A DNA stretch of 64,000 nucleotides from Vibrio crassostreae 9ZC13 (GTDB lineage Bacteria; Pseudomonadota; Gammaproteobacteria; Enterobacterales; Vibrionaceae), in the NCBI RefSeq assembly GCF_000272045.2, contig NZ_AJYZ02000002.1:175581-239580 (forward strand). Reading direction: 5' to 3'. Shown here one piece after another: positions 58,221 through 64,000 of the stretch. A program made the translations under genes and the position numbers. Every line of letters begins with the position of its first letter. Position 1 is the first letter of the stretch. The notes below the pieces were generated by a model. The model was not told the origin of the DNA and ran no database searches. It was given only the letters and a program-made list of their open reading frames with translations.

Positions 58221-59321
58221 GTGATTATTGTTAGATATTTGATCCGCGAGACAATCAAGAGCCAATTTGCGATCTTTTTTGTTCTCTTTCTCGTGTTTCT
58301 CAGCCAAAAATTCATCAGTGTTTTAGCGGATGCCTCTGATGGTGATATCCCTGCGAGTCTTATATTGTCGATTGTTGGCTTAAATATGCCAGCGATGGGC
58401 CTATTGATGCTTCCACTCAGTATCTATATTGGTATTTTGCTTACTTTTGGCCGCCTTTACGCTGAAAGTGAAATAGTGGTCATGAACGCCACCGGTATCG
58501 GTAATAAATTCCTGATCCAATCTGCGCTTTACCTCGCTTTAATTACGGCATCTGTTGCAGCCTTTAACTCATTTTGGTTATCTCCTTGGTCACAAGACAA
58601 AGTTGAACAAATGTATGAAGAAGTAGCTGCAGAGAACAGCGTTGATTTGCTACCAAAAGGTAAGTTTGAAGGTACGCCGGATGGCTCTTCTGTCGTGTTT
58701 ATTGATGATATCGACGGTAATAATTTAGAAAACGTGTTCGTAGCTCAAATGCGTCCGCGTGATTCTGTACTGCCAAGTGTGATGTTCTCGAAGTCAGGTG
58801 ATGTAAAAGAGCTCAGTGATGGTCGCCAAGTGATCGTAATGTACGATGGTACTCGTCATGAAGGCATTCCGACTCGCCTCGACTACAGGGTGACGCACTT
58901 TGAAGAATACGAAGGCCTGATTGGTCAGCGTGAAGTTGAGAAGAAAGGTCGAGACTGGGAAGCGATCCCTACGCTTGAACTGATTGGTAACTCAAATAAT
59001 AGTGCGAAAGCAGAGTTGCAGTGGCGTATTTCTTTGGTACTTTGTATTCCATTGTTGACCATGCTTGTCGTGCCACTGTCTGCGGTAAATCCTCGACAAG
59101 GTCGTTTTGCGAAAATCGGCCCAGCAATACTGATTTATCTCACCTATTTCTTAGCAATCAGTGCAACCAAGTCTTCAATCGAAGAGGGGAGCATTCCTGC
59201 GGTAATCGGCATGTGGCCAATCAATGCGTTATTGTTATTTGTCGCGATTGGTGCCAACTTTATGGATAGCGTGCCAGTAAGGCGTTTGAAAGAAAAATTC
59301 AAGAATAAGAGGTTGGCTTAA
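58221..59321 (+). CDS. lptF: LPS export ABC transporter permease LptF
   Basis: Inner-membrane permease paired with LptG and powered by LptB to extract LPS. From the GTG at 58221 it has 366 residues: membrane helices near residues 15-35, 55-80 and 100-120, a periplasmic jellyroll domain (about 125-255) and three C-terminal helices. GTG is preferred because the protein then begins MIIVRYLI, the usual N-terminus, although a TTG two codons upstream is nearer to TAGG. Divergent from pepA as in E. coli. Confidence 0.93.
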   Translation: MIIVRYLIRETIKSQFAIFFVLFLVFLSQKFISVLADASDGDIPASLILSIVGLNMPAMGLLMLPLSIYIGILLTFGRLYAESEIVVMNATGIGNKFLIQSALYLALITASVAAFNSFWLSPWSQDKVEQMYEEVAAENSVDLLPKGKFEGTPDGSSVVFIDDIDGNNLENVFVAQMRPRDSVLPSVMFSKSGDVKELSDGRQVIVMYDGTRHEGIPTRLDYRVTHFEEYEGLIGQREVEKKGRDWEAIPTLELIGNSNNSAKAELQWRISLVLCIPLLTMLVVPLSAVNPRQGRFAKIGPAILIYLTYFLAISATKSSIEEGSIPAVIGMWPINALLLFVAIGANFMDSVPVRRLKEKFKNKRLA

Positions 59322-59324
59322 GCC

Positions 59325-60395
59325 GTGTTTAAGATTCTCGATTTATATATAGGCAGAACCATCATCGCAACGACGTCACTGGTATTGGTGACGTTTGTTG
59401 GTCTCTCTGGGATCATCAAATATGTAGAACAGCTAAGAAAAGTTGGCCGTGGTACATACGATCTATTACAAGCGCTGTATTTCGTTTTATTGAGTATCCC
59501 TCGTGATATCGAAATGTTCTTTCCAATGGCTGCATTGCTTGGCGCATTGATAGGGCTTGGTATGCTTGCTGCAAGTTCTGAGCTTGTCGTTATGCAGGCA
59601 GCTGGTTTCTCTAAGTTAGATATCGGCCTATCAGTACTTAAAACAGCTATTCCACTGATGATCGTGGTGACATTGCTTGGTCAATGGGGAGCACCGCAAG
59701 CGCAGAAAATGGCTCGTGATTTAAGAACTATCTCGATTGCTGGTGGTAATATTATTTCGACGCAAAGTGGTGTCTGGGCTCGTGATGCCAATGACTTCAT
59801 CTTCATTGTCAAAATCGATGACCAGAAGCTATATGGAATGAACATGTGGCGCTTTGATGAAAACAAGGCACTTAAAACCGCTATTTATTCTGACGAAGTT
59901 GATTACGTTGGAGGCAACGTGTGGACGATGAAGGATGTAGAGATCACGTCTTTTGAAAACGAACTTCAAATTACTAAAGAAAGTTTACCGACTTACTCTT
60001 GGGAAACGTCATTAGCTCCAGATAAGTTGGCGATAGTAACGGTTAAACCAGAAGAGCTATCGTTAAGTGGGTTGTATGATTATGTTTCTTATCTGAAGGC
60101 GTCAGAGCAAGATGCATCACGCTATGAATTGGCGCTGTGGAGAAAGATAACCCAGCCAATTTCGATCGCGGTTATGATGTTGATGGCACTGTCGTTTATC
60201 TTTGGTCCTTTGCGTAGTGTGACCATGGGTGCGAGGATTTTGTCAGGTGTTATTGCTGGCTTTACCTTCTATATATCCAGTGAGTTCTTTGGCCCAGTGA
60301 GTTTGGTTTATCAAATACCACCCGCCTTTGGCGCAATAGCCCCGAGCGTGGTGTTCCTTGGAATTGCCATCATGCTCTTGAGGCGGAAACTGTAA
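59325..60395 (+). CDS. lptG: LPS export ABC transporter permease LptG
   Basis: Second permease of the LptB2FG complex, 356 residues with the same layout as LptF: helices at about 15-35, 60-85 and 100-120, a periplasmic domain (about 125-260) and three C-terminal helices. Begins MFKILDLYIGRTI with a GTG start 3 nt after lptF. Ends just before a bidirectional terminator. Confidence 0.95.
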   Translation: MFKILDLYIGRTIIATTSLVLVTFVGLSGIIKYVEQLRKVGRGTYDLLQALYFVLLSIPRDIEMFFPMAALLGALIGLGMLAASSELVVMQAAGFSKLDIGLSVLKTAIPLMIVVTLLGQWGAPQAQKMARDLRTISIAGGNIISTQSGVWARDANDFIFIVKIDDQKLYGMNMWRFDENKALKTAIYSDEVDYVGGNVWTMKDVEITSFENELQITKESLPTYSWETSLAPDKLAIVTVKPEELSLSGLYDYVSYLKASEQDASRYELALWRKITQPISIAVMMLMALSFIFGPLRSVTMGARILSGVIAGFTFYISSEFFGPVSLVYQIPPAFGAIAPSVVFLGIAIMLLRRKL

Positions 60396-60400
60396 ATAGT

Positions 60401-60430
60401 AAAAAGGAAGGCATAACGCCTTCCTTTTTT
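60401..60430. terminator. Bidirectional terminator, lptFG / RDD gene
   Basis: AAAAAGGAAGGC pairs exactly with GCCTTCCTTTTT across a 5-nt loop, with an extra T. Confidence 0.9.
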
Positions 60431-60459
60431 GATCTTGATTGGAGCTAACTTAAATCACA

Positions 60460-60936
60460 TTATCGTGCTTGTGGTAACACAACGACTTCGGTCTTTGCCC
60501 AGATATCGTGAAAGCCACGTTTTTCAGGATCGAATGGAACACATAGGTTTGCCAGTCCAAAACCTGAAGTACCTAAACGAATCAGCGCCTGAGTTACTGT
60601 GATCGCTGAGCCATCTTTGTTTTGAACGCGCAGCTTCCAAGCTCTCATGCCGAGAGTTTGACCAGCTCTAGTCCAGAAGAACACGAAGAAATATACCCAA
60701 ACGGCGACTAAGTAAAAGGTATATGCAGGGCTCCAAATCGGATGGTTGGTTAAGAAGTCACTAACATCGGCATAACCGCTGTGGTTAAAAATGCCGAGAG
60801 CCATGAGCGCGTGCAGTAGAGCGACAATGACGCCAGCCGCCAACATTTCAATAGCGATTACGATCAGAGCGTCGTAGAACAAGGCACCAAATCGGCGCAT
60901 GACTCCTGCTGGTGGCAGAGTGTTTGTTGATGTCAT
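60460..60936 (-). CDS. RDD family membrane protein
   Basis: A 158-residue inner-membrane protein with the RDD signature: RRFGALFYDALIVI near residue 13 (Arg and Asp of the family, here with Phe-Tyr between), three hydrophobic segments (about 20-45, 65-95, 125-140) and the GQTLGMRAWKLRV block (about 103-115). Function of RDD proteins is mostly unknown; some affect ion or osmotic balance. Convergent with lptG. Confidence 0.88.
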   Translation of the reverse strand: MTSTNTLPPAGVMRRFGALFYDALIVIAIEMLAAGVIVALLHALMALGIFNHSGYADVSDFLTNHPIWSPAYTFYLVAVWVYFFVFFWTRAGQTLGMRAWKLRVQNKDGSAITVTQALIRLGTSGFGLANLCVPFDPEKRGFHDIWAKTEVVVLPQAR

Positions 60937-61068
60937 GTGTTATTACTTCTTTAAAAATTGAGGCGTCAGAATATAGTTTAAGGCTTAGCCTGAAAAGAGA
61001 CATGACGCACAGCTTATGACTTAGTGGCGAAATTATCGGCAAACACACATGAATTCAAGTTTTTATAC

Positions 61069-61096
61069 TTGCCACATCAGTTCGCATACGTATAAT
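61069..61096 (+). promoter_or_regulatory. Promoter of tRNA-Leu
   Basis: TTGCCA (61069-61074), 16-bp spacer and TATAAT (61091-61096), with a GCC discriminator, 35 nt upstream of the tRNA. The same TTGCCA-16-TATAAT form is found in the rRNA promoter at the end of the window. Confidence 0.8.
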
Positions 61097-61130
61097 GCCA
61101 AACATCGAAAGGGCAATGCCCCAAGATAAT

Positions 61131-61215
61131 GCCGGTATGGTGAAATTGGTATACACGACGGATTCAAAATCCGTTGCCTTCGGGCGTGGCGGTTCAAGTC
61201 CGCCTACCGGTACCA
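61131..61215 (+). tRNA. tRNA-Leu, anticodon CAA
   Basis: 85 nt including encoded CCA. Acceptor arms GCCGGTA and TACCGGT pair (last pair G-U); anticodon stem ACGGA/TCCGT encloses loop TTCAAAA, giving CAA; a long variable arm (TGCCTTCGGGCG) is typical of class II tRNA-Leu; the T arm is GGCGG-TTCAAGT-CCGCC. Reads UUG codons. A hairpin terminator follows at 61227-61254. Confidence 0.95.
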
Positions 61216-61352
61216 TATTTAAATGACAAAGCCTCGACGAAAGTCGGGGCTTTGTTGTATCTGGGATATAGGAAGCGTTGCCTTCGCGGTGGCGGCAGGA
61301 ATGCCTGTCCAATCAGTCCGCCTACCGGTACCAAACATAGAAAGGTCGCTTT
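61205..61352 (+). repeat. tRNA-Leu-derived repeat, unit A
   Basis: Begins inside the real tRNA (TACCGGTACCA) and runs through the hairpin 61227-61254 to a second tRNA 3'-end-like segment at 61277-61333, where the T-stem halves GGCGG (61291-61295) and CCGCC (61318-61322) and the acceptor end TACCGGTACCA are kept but the T loop is replaced by an unrelated insert. Matches unit B at an offset of 208 bp with few changes. Confidence 0.85.
61227..61254 (+). terminator. Hairpin after tRNA-Leu
   Basis: CAAAGCCTCGAC pairs with GTCGGGGCTTTG (one G-U) around a GAAA tetraloop and is followed by TTGT. A near copy is at 61435-61462 in unit B. Confidence 0.65.
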
Positions 61353-61402
61353 GGGCGTTTGTGAATTTTAAATCCAGCGTGTCGGCTTGGATGCAAGCCC
61401 AG

Positions 61403-61423
61403 TCAAGTCACCTACCGGCACCA
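61403..61423 (+). pseudogene. Isolated tRNA-Leu 3'-end remnant
   Basis: TCAAGTCACCTACCGGCACCA aligns with the last 22 nt of the tRNA-Leu gene (one base deleted, two changed), including the T-loop TCAAGT, but no 5' part of a tRNA precedes it. Confidence 0.7.
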
Positions 61424-61560
61424 TATTTAAATGACAAAGCCTAGATGAAAATCGGGGCTTTGTTGTATCTGGGGTATAGGAAGCATTGCCTTCACGGTGG
61501 CGGCAAGAATGCCTGTCCAATCAGTCCGCCTATCGGTACCAAACATAGAAAGGTCGCTTT
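61413..61560 (+). repeat. tRNA-Leu-derived repeat, unit B
   Basis: Second copy of the 148-bp unit. It contains the hairpin copy, a tRNA-like segment at 61485-61541 ending TATCGGTACCA, and the start of the final terminator. After it, 61583-61614 repeats the sequence at 61353-61384 that follows unit A. The spacing there is 230 instead of 208 because unit A has lost the 22-bp right arm of the terminator. Confidence 0.85.
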
Positions 61561-61582
61561 TATAGCGACCTTTCTATGTTTT
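61541..61582 (+). terminator. Strong terminator closing the tRNA repeat array
   Basis: Perfect 18-bp stem (AAACATAGAAAGGTCGCT with AGCGACCTTTCTATGTTT) around TTTAT, followed by T. Unit A keeps only the left arm of the equivalent hairpin (61334-61351). Confidence 0.85.
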
Positions 61583-61779
61583 GGACGTATGTGAATTTGA
61601 AATCCGGCGTGTCGTTGCAGTTGCTCTTCAATCAGACAGATCTTGATGTTTCACTCCTAAATCTCATAATTTCCCTTCGCTATTCGATCTGATAATGAAT
61701 TAATTATCTTAAATCATGATGTTACCTGTCATTCTCTTTTCTATTGTCTATGTTTAAAGGACTAACAGAGGAGATAGAT

Positions 61780-62187
61780 ATGCTGACAGTAACCCCTTAC
61801 TTGTTTTTTGATGGTCGTTGTAATGAAGCGTTGGATTTTTATCACAAGTGCTTTGGTGGTGTGGTTTTATCTAAGCAGCTTTTTAGTGATGCACCACAGG
61901 TAATCGAGGGCGCTCAACCTGATTGGGTTATGCATGCTGAGTTCGAAGCGTTTGGTATGAAGCTGATGATGTCTGATGGTGTTAAGGCAAAAGAACTTGA
62001 AGGCAACAATCTCGCTCTCTCTCTTGTGACTGAAGATACCGCGACTCAAGAACAAATCTTTGAAAAGCTCAAGAAGGGAGGGCGGATAATGACTCCACTC
62101 GCAGATACTTTTTGGGGGGCTCGATTTGGCAAAGTAGAAGATAAATTCGGTATACGCTGGATGGTGCACTGCGACTCTTTAAGTTGA
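61780..62187 (+). CDS. VOC family protein (PhnB/glyoxalase-like)
   Basis: A 135-residue cytoplasmic protein of the vicinal oxygen chelate fold, PhnB-like group: VTPYLFFDGRCNEALDFYHK at the start, VMHAEFEAFGMKLMMSD in the middle, and WGARFGKVEDKFGIRWMVH at the end. No enzymatic role is evident. The start at 61780 follows AGAGGAG; the frame extends 12 codons upstream but has no ribosome-binding site there. Confidence 0.85.
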   Translation: MLTVTPYLFFDGRCNEALDFYHKCFGGVVLSKQLFSDAPQVIEGAQPDWVMHAEFEAFGMKLMMSDGVKAKELEGNNLALSLVTEDTATQEQIFEKLKKGGRIMTPLADTFWGARFGKVEDKFGIRWMVHCDSLS

Positions 62188-62270
62188 GCCTGTGAAATTG
62201 GATAGTGAAATTGCTGCTTGGTTTTATTAGAATTATAAATAGAGATTAATCATCAATATTATATATAAAA

Positions 62271-63524
62271 ATGGGCAGCATAAAGATTACCGTAGATCGC
62301 ATTCAGCCCGGTCTGCATATACGACTCCCCGTAAAATGGAATGAACACCCATTTTTATTCAACAGCTTTAAAATCAAAGATGACGCTCAAGTAAAAGTAA
62401 TTCGACATCTTGGGATTAAGCACGTCTATATAAACCTGAGTCAAAGTGATACCTCACCTTTACCTGTTAATCACGTAGGTGAACAAGAAGTCGATATTGA
62501 TTCACAGGTAAGCCTTGAAACGGAAAGAATGTGGAAAGATAAGCATGAGCGTATCGAAACCCTTAGCTCTTACCGCCGCAGGGTGAGTCATTGTGAGAGA
62601 GAGTTTGAACGTTCGCTTGCTCGAATGCGATCTGTGATGACCAAGATCCGTAACAGACCTTTAGATGCGGTAGGGGAGGTTAAGGCTCTTGTTGATGATA
62701 TCGTTGAAACTCTAGTGAGCGATGATAACGTCACCTTGCACCTTATGAATGCTAAAGCGGATTTCGAAGATATTTACTTTCATACTCTAAATGTTTCGGT
62801 TGTTGCACTGATGATAGGTAAGGCCAAAGGCTATAACACACAGCAATTGAAAGACCTCTCATTCGCAGCGTTGTTTCACGATGTAGGCAAGATCAAAATA
62901 CCAGTCGCGATACTAAGAAAGCAGAGTGCACTAACGGTGCCAGAAGAGAACTACCTGAAGCTTCATACTAAATACGGTGCGGATATTGTATCGGCAATTG
63001 ATGACTTTCCTGAAAGTGCTAAAAAGGTGATCGCTCAACATCATGAGATGAATGATGGTTCTGGCTACCCCGAGGGCTTAAAAGAACATGAGATTGATGA
63101 ATTTGCCAAGATAGTCGCCGTGGCTAATGCATTTGATAACCTTTGCCATGGTAAAACGCAATCTCAACAAATGATCCCGTATTTGGCACTGTCCCACCTA
63201 TATAAGAGCTGCAAGCATCTATATAGCCAAGATAACTTGGGGCTGTTAGTTAAGTTCATGGGAGTCTATCCACCAGGAACTGTAGTACAGCTTTCAAATG
63301 ATTCTATTGGGATTGTGATATCCGTTAACGCTAAACATATGCTTTATCCAAATGTACTTATCTATGATCCTAGCGTGCCAAGAACCCAAGCTCCGATCAT
63401 TGACCTCTTTATTAAAGAGATCAAAATCGTTAATGCCGTTCATCCAAGCAAATTACCTGAACAAGTTCGAGAGTATCTAAACCCTAGGGCTCGTTTATCT
63501 TACTTTTTTGATAGTGGAGAGTAG
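62271..63524 (+). CDS. HD-GYP domain cyclic di-GMP phosphodiesterase with N-terminal DUF3391
   Basis: A 417-residue cytoplasmic protein. Residues 1-130 resemble DUF3391, a domain common before HD-GYP. The HD-GYP domain (about residues 150-340) has FHDVGKIKIP (HD plus KIP), HH in IAQHHEMNDGSGYPEGL and the intact GYP triad, so it should be an active phosphodiesterase turning cyclic di-GMP into pGpG or GMP. No membrane or sensory segment, so input must come through DUF3391. No clear Shine-Dalgarno precedes the ATG. Would favour motility over biofilm if active (inference). Confidence 0.9.
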   Translation: MGSIKITVDRIQPGLHIRLPVKWNEHPFLFNSFKIKDDAQVKVIRHLGIKHVYINLSQSDTSPLPVNHVGEQEVDIDSQVSLETERMWKDKHERIETLSSYRRRVSHCEREFERSLARMRSVMTKIRNRPLDAVGEVKALVDDIVETLVSDDNVTLHLMNAKADFEDIYFHTLNVSVVALMIGKAKGYNTQQLKDLSFAALFHDVGKIKIPVAILRKQSALTVPEENYLKLHTKYGADIVSAIDDFPESAKKVIAQHHEMNDGSGYPEGLKEHEIDEFAKIVAVANAFDNLCHGKTQSQQMIPYLALSHLYKSCKHLYSQDNLGLLVKFMGVYPPGTVVQLSNDSIGIVISVNAKHMLYPNVLIYDPSVPRTQAPIIDLFIKEIKIVNAVHPSKLPEQVREYLNPRARLSYFFDSGE

Positions 63525-63548
63525 TTATCCACAGGTCGTTGTGGGTAA
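63525..63548 (+). terminator. Hairpin directly after the HD-GYP stop codon
   Basis: TTATCCACA pairs over 9 bp (one G-U) with TGTGGGTAA around a 6-nt loop, followed by TTTG. Weak T run; plausible terminator shielding the rRNA promoter. Confidence 0.5.
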
Positions 63549-63612
63549 TTTGTTCGAAACTTGGGGTGAAAGTGGTATAAATAAGCCCTTGGTTGAAATG
63601 TCTTCGCTTAAC

Positions 63613-63671
63613 CTCTTTTTTTAATAAAAAACGCATTTATTGCTTGCCAATATGAGCGGCATCTCTATAAT
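63613..63671 (+). promoter_or_regulatory. rRNA operon promoter P1 with UP-like element
   Basis: TTGCCA (63644-63649), 16-bp spacer, TATAAT (63666-63671) and a GC-rich discriminator (GCCGCC), which favours stringent control. The AT-rich block at 63613-63640 is a likely UP element. Confidence 0.85.
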
Positions 63672-63792
63672 GCCGCCTCACTGACACGGCAGACGCCACA
63701 AGGCTTCAGCGAGAAATGTTAGTAAGGCAACTAGCTTTAAGCGATGATTCGCTTCTACTTTTAGAAAGTAGGAATTAATTCCAAATAAGTGT

Positions 63793-63820
63793 TTGACACT
63801 GAGAATTAAATCGCTAGAAT
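63793..63820 (+). promoter_or_regulatory. rRNA operon promoter P2
   Basis: TTGACA (63793-63798), 16-bp spacer, TAGAAT (63815-63820), discriminator GGCCG. Lies about 150 bp after P1, the usual tandem arrangement. Confidence 0.85.
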
Positions 63821-64000
63821 GGCCGTCCACTTCGAGAGGCTCCTTACTAAAAGGAAGGCTCAACAAGTACAGCTCTTTAACAATTTAAACCTATCAATCT
63901 GTGTGGGCACTCGTTGATGAATATCAAAACGTTTTATCCTTTTGGATAAAACAGATTCTTCGGAATCAAAATTGATTTCAATGAACTGAGTGACCAATAC
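63821..64000 (+). other. rRNA operon leader (16S gene lies beyond the window)
   Basis: The antitermination boxA region GCTCTTTAACAATTTAAACC (63872-63891) is followed by AATCTGTGTGGGCACTCG, which is the rrn leader sequence known from E. coli and vibrios. The mature 16S start is not reached before position 64000. Confidence 0.92.

Noticed and set aside
61055..61444. Open frames of 65-85 codons through the tRNA-Leu repeat array
   Set aside because: They read across tRNA and hairpin sequence. E. coli rtT encodes a protamine-like peptide, but these frames lack a ribosome-binding site and basic composition.
61216..61779. CRISPR-like array
   Set aside because: Only two long units of 148 bp with tRNA content; no short direct repeats with unique spacers and no cas genes.
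63525..63533. TTATCCACA, a perfect DnaA-box sequence after the HD-GYP gene
   Set aside because: It is one arm of a 9-bp hairpin at the gene end, is single, and a 9-mer of this kind is expected about once by chance in a window this size; no origin features nearby.

Overview
The window reads as a stretch of the main chromosome of a Vibrio, most likely of the Splendidus clade (genus-level call from protein similarity and gene order; the clade is inference). G+C looks moderate, gene density is high, and almost every gene is a conserved gammaproteobacterial housekeeping gene. I see no prophage, transposase, integron, CRISPR array or toxin-antitoxin pair.

Layout. 1-7.3 kb: periplasmic nucleotidase cpdB on the minus strand, then the sulfate-activation operon cysD-cysN-(SLC13 transporter)-cysC. 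7.4-13.2 kb: a conserved TIGR03899 protein, an unlisted 34-residue membrane peptide, and a five-gene zinc cluster (DUF2607, His-rich ZrgA, ABC ATPase, FtsX-like permease, DUF3299) behind a near-perfect Zur-type palindrome, followed by ytfJ. 13.3-23.8 kb: ytfK, msrA, tamA-tamB, ytfP, fbp, mpl, ubiX, which is the E. coli ytf neighbourhood. 23.8-31 kb: TPP riboswitch and thiBPQ, darP (yjgA), pmbA, mgtE. 31-43.8 kb: the npr-rapZ-ptsN-hpf-rpoN-lptB-lptA-lptC-kdsC-kdsD-antiporter run on the minus strand, then divergently mlaFEDCB-ibaG-murA. 43.9-50.4 kb: plsC-type acyltransferase, ridA, pyrBI with a complete attenuation leader, an ornithine carbamoyltransferase gene, arginine deiminase arcA, rraB. 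50.4-60.9 kb: a GH2-like domain-only protein, an autoregulated MarR-GNAT fusion, a DUF2061 protein with a Fur-like box, valS, holC, pepA, lptF-lptG, RDD protein. 61-64 kb: a tRNA-Leu(CAA) gene followed by a decayed tandem array that repeats the tRNA 3' end, a VOC protein, an HD-GYP phosphodiesterase, and the promoters and leader of an rRNA operon whose 16S gene lies beyond the window.

Themes. The envelope dominates: LPS synthesis and export (kdsC, kdsD, lptA, lptB, lptC, lptF, lptG), outer-membrane lipid asymmetry (mla), outer-membrane assembly (tamAB) and peptidoglycan (murA, mpl). The LPS ABC exporter LptBFG-C-A is complete except LptD/E, split between two loci. Carbamoyl phosphate and arginine metabolism meet in pyrBI, argF and arcA. 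Metal control appears twice (Zur-like and Fur-like sites).

The least explained parts are the tRNA-Leu repeat array, the 44-codon pyrimidine leader with an internal threefold repeat, the double MarR operator, the GH2-like protein with no catalytic domain, and the small membrane peptide. None is clearly a new multi-gene system; the window is otherwise ordinary.
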